From: Roseibacillus sp. | GTDB taxonomy: Bacteria > Verrucomicrobiota > Verrucomicrobiia > Verrucomicrobiales > Akkermansiaceae | DNA length: 17,804 nucleotides | Reading direction: 5' to 3' | Assembly: GCA_002729275.1 (NCBI GenBank) | Contig: PBTP01000077.1 | Location: 1-17,804, forward strand | Shown here: positions 14,742 through 17,804 of the stretch, in pieces | Numbering within the stretch: position 1 is the first letter of the stretch | Layout of the letters: each line of letters starts with the position of its first letter | Position numbers and translations under genes: made by a program | The notes under the pieces: generated by a model | What the model was told of the DNA's origin: nothing | Databases searched by the model: none | What the model saw: the letters and a program-made list of their open reading frames with translations, nothing else

Positions 14742-15805
14742 GCGCTATCAGGGTAACTGCCGAGTAGTTTGACAAGGGAGCAATGTTTCTCAAGGTCCGT
14801 GAGGGCGGAAGATACCTGGTCGGTTTCGCAGTGCCCGGCGAGATCCACATAGAAAATATATTCCCAGTCTTTCTGTTTTGAGGGCCTTGACTCAATCTTG
14901 GACATGTTGATCTCAAAAGAATCAAATGCCTTCAGGGCAGCAACAAGCGAGCCTGGCCGGTCGTTCACGGAGAAGAGGATGGAGGTACGATCATTGCCTG
15001 TTGGTGGACACGTTTTTTCCCCAATAACGAGGAAACGGGTCGTGTTGGTGGCGCGATCTTGAATCGACTCCTCCATAACCTCGAGGCCGGCAAGCTCTGC
15101 CGCCAGCCTGCCTCCTAGAGCCGCGGCCCCCTCCGAGGCTTTTTCCCTCGCAAGGTGGGCTGCCTTGGTTGTCGACGAAACTTCCACAAGTTCAGCACCC
15201 GGCAGATGGCGAAGGATCCAGTTCTTACATTGGCCAAAAACCTGAGGGTGCGAATAAAGCGTTTTGATTTTTTCGCGCGGGATTGCGGCGAGTAGATTGT
15301 TTTCGATTCGAAGGAGAATCTGGGCGCAGATTCTTAGGGGAGAGTCGACGAAAAGATCGAGCGTATGGGAAACCGCTCCCTCGGTGGAGTTCTCAATTGG
15401 GACAACACCGTAATCGGCTCGGCGGCGGGCAACATCATCAAACACTTCGGCAAAGCTTGAGTGTGAGTTGTAGTTGACCGAGTGCCCGAACTTCTTGATT
15501 GCGGCCTGGTGAGTCCATGTGCCCTCTGGCCCGAGGTAGGCTATTTTGAGGTCTTCCTCTAGGGCGAGGGCCGCTGACATGATTTCCCGGTAAATTGCCC
15601 GGATGGACTTTTCCGGTAGAATTCCCTGATTCATTTTCACCAGCTTCCTCAGAAGTGCATCCTCCCTGTCAGGCGCGTAGATCTGGAGGCCGTCGCGCTT
15701 TTTGATAAGGCCAACCTCATGCACTAGATCAGCTCGCTGCGAGAGAAGTTCAAGCAGTTGCTGATCGATTTCATCGATCCGATTTCGGATTTCGTCGAGA
15801 GACAC
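14735..15805 (-). CDS. pheA: Bifunctional chorismate mutase / prephenate dehydratase (P-protein)
   Basis: This 356-residue enzyme turns chorismate into prephenate and then phenylpyruvate, the branch to phenylalanine. Residues 1-85 are an AroQ-type chorismate mutase with RNRIDEIDQQLLELLSQR and APDREDALL; likely active-site residues are R7 or R9, R24, K35, R47 and E48. The prephenate dehydratase domain covers about 87-262, with LGPEGTWTHQAA (91-102), VVPIENSTEGAVSHTLDL (134-151) and the catalytic TRF triplet at 256-258. A C-terminal ACT domain (about 273-352) has GSLVAALKAF and IESRPS (304-309), the phenylalanine-sensing motifs used for feedback inhibition. The gene starts 47 bases after the scpB stop on the same strand, so it is probably the second gene of a scpB-pheA operon. 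Confidence 0.96.
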   Translation of the reverse strand: MSLDEIRNRIDEIDQQLLELLSQRADLVHEVGLIKKRDGLQIYAPDREDALLRKLVKMNQGILPEKSIRAIYREIMSAALALEEDLKIAYLGPEGTWTHQAAIKKFGHSVNYNSHSSFAEVFDDVARRRADYGVVPIENSTEGAVSHTLDLFVDSPLRICAQILLRIENNLLAAIPREKIKTLYSHPQVFGQCKNWILRHLPGAELVEVSSTTKAAHLAREKASEGAAALGGRLAAELAGLEVMEESIQDRATNTTRFLVIGEKTCPPTGNDRTSILFSVNDRPGSLVAALKAFDSFEINMSKIESRPSKQKDWEYIFYVDLAGHCETDQVSSALTDLEKHCSLVKLLGSYPDSAE

Positions 15806-15852
15806 GGGTGGTAGCTGGAGCGGATAGGGGTGAAACTCTAGCGTGAAAAGAG

Positions 15853-16599
15853 CTAGCTGCCGAGTTCTCCTTTTTCTGAGGAGAGGTTTTCCTCAGAGGG
15901 CTCAGCGAGCGTCAATTGTTTTTGGCCTCCGGGGAGATCGCCTGTCTCCGTTCCTTCCGTCGGCTCTTCTGGGAGTGGAGGCTCCGGCAGTTCGACAGCG
16001 CGGAGTTCCTCCGAATTGGGAAGTTCATCGATTGATTTGATGCCAAAATGCTCGAAGAAAAAATCCGTAGTGCCGTAGAGCAGGGGGCGGCCTGGTAAGT
16101 CCGCTCGACCCGCGATCTTGATGAGTTCGCGATCAAGCAGCTTTTGCAGGATGCTGTCAGAGGAGACGCCCCTTACATGCTCAATAGAGGCTTTGGTTAC
16201 CGGTTGGCGGTAGGCTATGATTGCCAAGGTTTCCATTGCGGGAGGGCTGAGGCGCCGGGGCTTTAAGCCGGGAAAGAGCTGGCGGACGAATCCTCCATAC
16301 TCCGGCCGGGTAAAAATTTTCCAGCCCTTTGACCTCTCTGTAATAGAAAAGGATCGTTTGCCCCGCTCGTATTTACGGTTGAGAGCGTGAATGGCATCGA
16401 CCACTGCCTCTTCGTCGACTTCTGAGTGTTCTTTGAAGGTTGCAGAGAGAGCAGTCTCAGCCTCACAGGGCTCTTCCCCTTCGGCTAGACCATCCTCGAG
16501 CTCCGACAGGCGGTTTCGGATCAAACGGGCGATTTCCGAGGAACTCAGGGGGTCTTCGGAGGCAATGAGAACTGATTCAATAACCGCGGGGAGATCCAT
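15853..16599 (-). CDS. scpB: Segregation and condensation protein B
   Basis: ScpB dimers bind ScpA, the kleisin of the SMC condensin, in chromosome compaction and segregation. The 248-residue product has two winged-helix domains: one near 1-110 starting MDLPAVIESVLIASEDPLSS, and one near 115-187. The family signature includes LSPPAMETLAIIAYRQPVTK (117-136), HVRGVSSDSILQKLL (141-155) and GRPLLYGTTDFFFEHFGI (170-187). The protein is longer than the roughly 200-residue norm because of an acidic insert at about 36-66 and a Pro/Glu-rich tail after 200. The frame stays open upstream to 17124, but that part lies opposite the lysine-rich repeat gene and encodes nothing ScpB-like, so the ATG at 16599 is the start. 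scpA is not next to it. pheA follows downstream; upstream is a 195-base divergent gap. Confidence 0.94.
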   Translation of the reverse strand: MDLPAVIESVLIASEDPLSSSEIARLIRNRLSELEDGLAEGEEPCEAETALSATFKEHSEVDEEAVVDAIHALNRKYERGKRSFSITERSKGWKIFTRPEYGGFVRQLFPGLKPRRLSPPAMETLAIIAYRQPVTKASIEHVRGVSSDSILQKLLDRELIKIAGRADLPGRPLLYGTTDFFFEHFGIKSIDELPNSEELRAVELPEPPLPEEPTEGTETGDLPGGQKQLTLAEPSEENLSSEKGELGS

Positions 16600-16794
16600 A
16601 GGGCGGAGGAAGCCTAGGAGGCCAGAGGTCAAATTCAAGCGCGGGACGGTCTTGAGATTGTGAATATCAAGGGAGAAGAGGGGCACTTTCCTCTTGCAGC
16701 GTTTGTAGAAAGCCAGTAGGCAAACCCGCCTTCGCTTTGGAGTTCGTTCCTCTGGCTGGGCCTCACAGCACAATTTCCGTAAACAGATCATCTC
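16600..16794. promoter_or_regulatory. Divergent gap between scpB and the DksA-like gene
   Basis: Both genes must be transcribed outward from this 195-base stretch. I see no small gene or RNA here. On the plus strand TTGCAG followed 17 bases later by TAGGCA (around 16695-16725) is the only roughly promoter-like pair, and it is weak. Confidence 0.3.
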
Positions 16795-17439
16795 ATGGCC
16801 GCGAAAAAGAAGGCTGCAAAGAAAGCTCCCGCGAAAAAGGCTGCAAAGAAAGCCCCTGCGAAAAAGGCTGCAAAGAAAGCCCCTGCGAAAAAGGCTGCAA
16901 AGAAAGCTCCTGCGAAAAAAGCTGCAAAGAAAGTCCCCGCGAAAAAGGCTCCCGCGAAGAAGCTTGCTCCTAGAAAGCCCGTCAAGCTGACGATTTTCGT
17001 TAAAAAGCAGCGGCAGCGTCTGCTTGATCTCCAGGACGAGCTGATGGACGCGATGTATGGGGTCCAGCAGGAAACTCTCCGCAACGGTTCCTCGGGTGGT
17101 GAGGCATCGGTGAGCGGGACCCATCTCGGCGACGCTGGGAGTGATGCATACGACAGAGATTTTGCCCTGAATCTCCTCTCCAAGGAGCAGGATGCCTTAC
17201 AGGAGATTCAAGCTGCTTTGGAGCGCATTGCGGATGGATATTACGGTATATGTGGAATTTCTGGAAAAAAGATACCTCAGGCTCGTTTGGAGGCGATTCC
17301 ATTTGCTCGCCTGACGGTAGAGTGCCAGTCCAAATGGGAGAAGGAGAATCCTAATCGGAAATTCCGTAGCTCTGACGCAGTAGGGTTTGGTGCCTCCTCG
17401 GCCAGCTCCTCAGTAGTTTCTCTTGACGGAAGCGCCTGA
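16795..17439 (+). CDS. DksA/TraR-family protein with a lysine-rich, histone H1-like N-terminal tail
   Basis: The product has 214 residues. Residues 1-60 are AKKAAKKAP repeats, a strongly basic, disordered tail like those of histone H1 or AlgP-type proteins and likely to bind nucleic acid. Residues 67-147 are helical (coiled-coil) and carry LGDAGSDAYDRDFALNLL (111-128), the acidic tip region of the family. The C-terminal finger reads GICGISGKKIPQARLEAIPF (151-170) and then ARLTVECQ. Of the four cysteines of the C4 finger, positions 153 and 177 are kept; 156 is serine and 174 is threonine. DksA-type proteins enter the RNA polymerase secondary channel and tune promoter output, in E. coli together with ppGpp. 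A polymerase role is inferred; the tail may add a nucleoid function. rpmG and rpsR follow on the same strand, 30 bases on. Confidence 0.88.
   Translation: MAAKKKAAKKAPAKKAAKKAPAKKAAKKAPAKKAAKKAPAKKAAKKVPAKKAPAKKLAPRKPVKLTIFVKKQRQRLLDLQDELMDAMYGVQQETLRNGSSGGEASVSGTHLGDAGSDAYDRDFALNLLSKEQDALQEIQAALERIADGYYGICGISGKKIPQARLEAIPFARLTVECQSKWEKENPNRKFRSSDAVGFGASSASSSVVSLDGSA
16801..16938 (+). repeat. 27-bp in-frame tandem repeat encoding AKKAAKKAP
   Basis: Units begin with GCG at 16831, 16858, 16885 and 16912, each 27 bases and differing by only a few bases. The first unit (16801-16830) carries one extra lysine codon. A partial unit follows at 16939. Near-identical DNA copies suggest recent duplication and possible length variation between strains without loss of frame. 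Confidence 0.93.
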
Positions 17440-17469
17440 TTAGCTAGTTTTCCCGCCCTTTTCGCAATC

Positions 17470-17643
17470 ATGCCACGCGACATCATCATTCTCGAATGCA
17501 CCGAAGCGAAGGCGGAGGGTAAACAGCCCTCTCGCTACGCAACTACCCGGAACAAGAAAAGTCTGCGGACGCCGGGGAGGCTTGAGAAAGTAAAGTTTAA
17601 TCATTACCTAAAGCGCAGAACGCTTCACCGCGAACTTCGGTAA
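17470..17643 (+). CDS. rpmG: 50S ribosomal protein L33, zinc-free form
   Basis: A 57-residue protein with the L33 pattern: a short strand MPRDIIILECTEA, then RYATTRNKK (23-31) and RLEKVKF (37-43), and a C-terminal LKRRTLHREL. L33 is a small protein of the large subunit near the E site. Zinc-binding L33 has two CxxC pairs; here only C10 remains, and the second pair is replaced in NHYLKR, so this is a C-minus form. The start at 17470 gives the standard N-terminus. It lies 30 bases after the DksA-like gene and 9 bases before rpsR, so co-transcription with rpsR is very likely. Confidence 0.95.
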   Translation: MPRDIIILECTEAKAEGKQPSRYATTRNKKSLRTPGRLEKVKFNHYLKRRTLHRELR

Positions 17644-17652
17644 CGACTGATT

Positions 17653-17804
17653 ATGAGTGAGCCCAAGACCACGAAGCGCCGGATCGCATTCCGGAAGGCG
17701 AATAAGAGGATGACGCGGAAGCGGCTCGACCTCCAGATCGACCAGATAACCTATCAGAACCCGAAGGTTCTAACGAAATTCACAACCGAAACCGGGAAAA
17801 TTCT
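17653..17804 (+). CDS. rpsR: 30S ribosomal protein S18, partial at the right edge
   Basis: The frame opens at the ATG at 17653 and is still open at the end, giving 50 complete codons of an expected 70-90. A basic N-terminus (TKRRIAFRKANKRMTRKR) leads into IDQITYQNPKVLTKFTTET and GKIL. This matches the S18 core pattern of a tyrosine-containing strand, a helix with LxxF and GKILPRR. S18 binds S6 on the small-subunit platform. No cysteine is present in the visible part, so it is not a zinc-binding S18 as far as can be seen. It sits 9 bases after rpmG. Confidence 0.92.
   Translation, partial: MSEPKTTKRRIAFRKANKRMTRKRLDLQIDQITYQNPKVLTKFTTETGKI

Noticed and set aside
16600..17124. N-terminal extension of scpB up to 17124
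   Set aside because: It lies opposite the lysine-rich repeat gene and reads as Phe/Arg/Cys-rich repeats, an antisense by-product; ScpB homology begins at the ATG at 16599.
16788..17183. Minus-strand frame of 131 residues with FFAGAFFA repeats
   Set aside because: It is the exact antisense of the AKKAAKKAP repeats, kept open by their composition.

Overview
The window is a gene-dense chromosomal stretch of a free-living Gram-negative bacterium. It carries a lipoprotein with a lipobox, a secreted TPR protein and standard housekeeping genes, and I see no mobile element, CRISPR array, rRNA or tRNA. The best guess for the host is a member of the Verrucomicrobiota (PVC group, perhaps Opitutales-like). 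This rests on a DksA/TraR-family protein with a lysine/alanine/proline tail next to rpmG and rpsR, and on the mix of long TPR, FHA-membrane and short ProB proteins. It is inference and was not tested by database search. Shine-Dalgarno sequences are weak at most starts (proA is the clear exception), so start choices lean on family alignments.

Layout. 1-3665 (minus strand): a 1083-residue secreted TPR protein, followed by a proline-rich protein that runs off the left edge in a tandem PVAEP repeat. 3666-3969: a divergent regulatory gap. 3970-7037 (plus): trkA and trkH, the peripheral NAD-binding subunit and the membrane pore subunit of a Trk potassium uptake system. 7051-7551 (minus): a small lipoprotein of unknown function. 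7678-8148 (plus): a PtsN-like EIIA protein. 8241-12096 (plus): argS-proB-proA, arginyl-tRNA synthetase plus the first two enzymes of proline synthesis. 12139-12777 (minus): an FHA-domain protein with one membrane helix. 12876-14717 (plus): htpG. 14735-16599 (minus): scpB-pheA, a chromosome segregation factor and the bifunctional chorismate mutase/prephenate dehydratase. 16795-17804 (plus): a DksA/TraR-like protein with a histone H1-like N-terminal tail, then rpmG and a truncated rpsR.

How the genes may work together. TrkA and TrkH form one transporter. A PtsN homologue nearby is notable because E. coli PtsN (EIIA-Ntr) is known to bind and inhibit TrkA, so this part may be a potassium homeostasis neighbourhood. 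ProB and ProA catalyse successive steps. The DksA-like, L33 and S18 genes form a compact transcription/translation group in which none of the three retains a complete zinc site in the sequence visible. Every convergent gene pair in the window (trkH/lipoprotein, proA/FHA, htpG/pheA) has inverted repeats over or beside its stop codons, which probably act as shared terminators.

I did not find a convincing undescribed multi-gene system. The points most worth following are the H1-tailed DksA-like protein with its half-lost zinc site, the PVAEP minisatellite gene with its TPR neighbour, and the trk-ptsN linkage.
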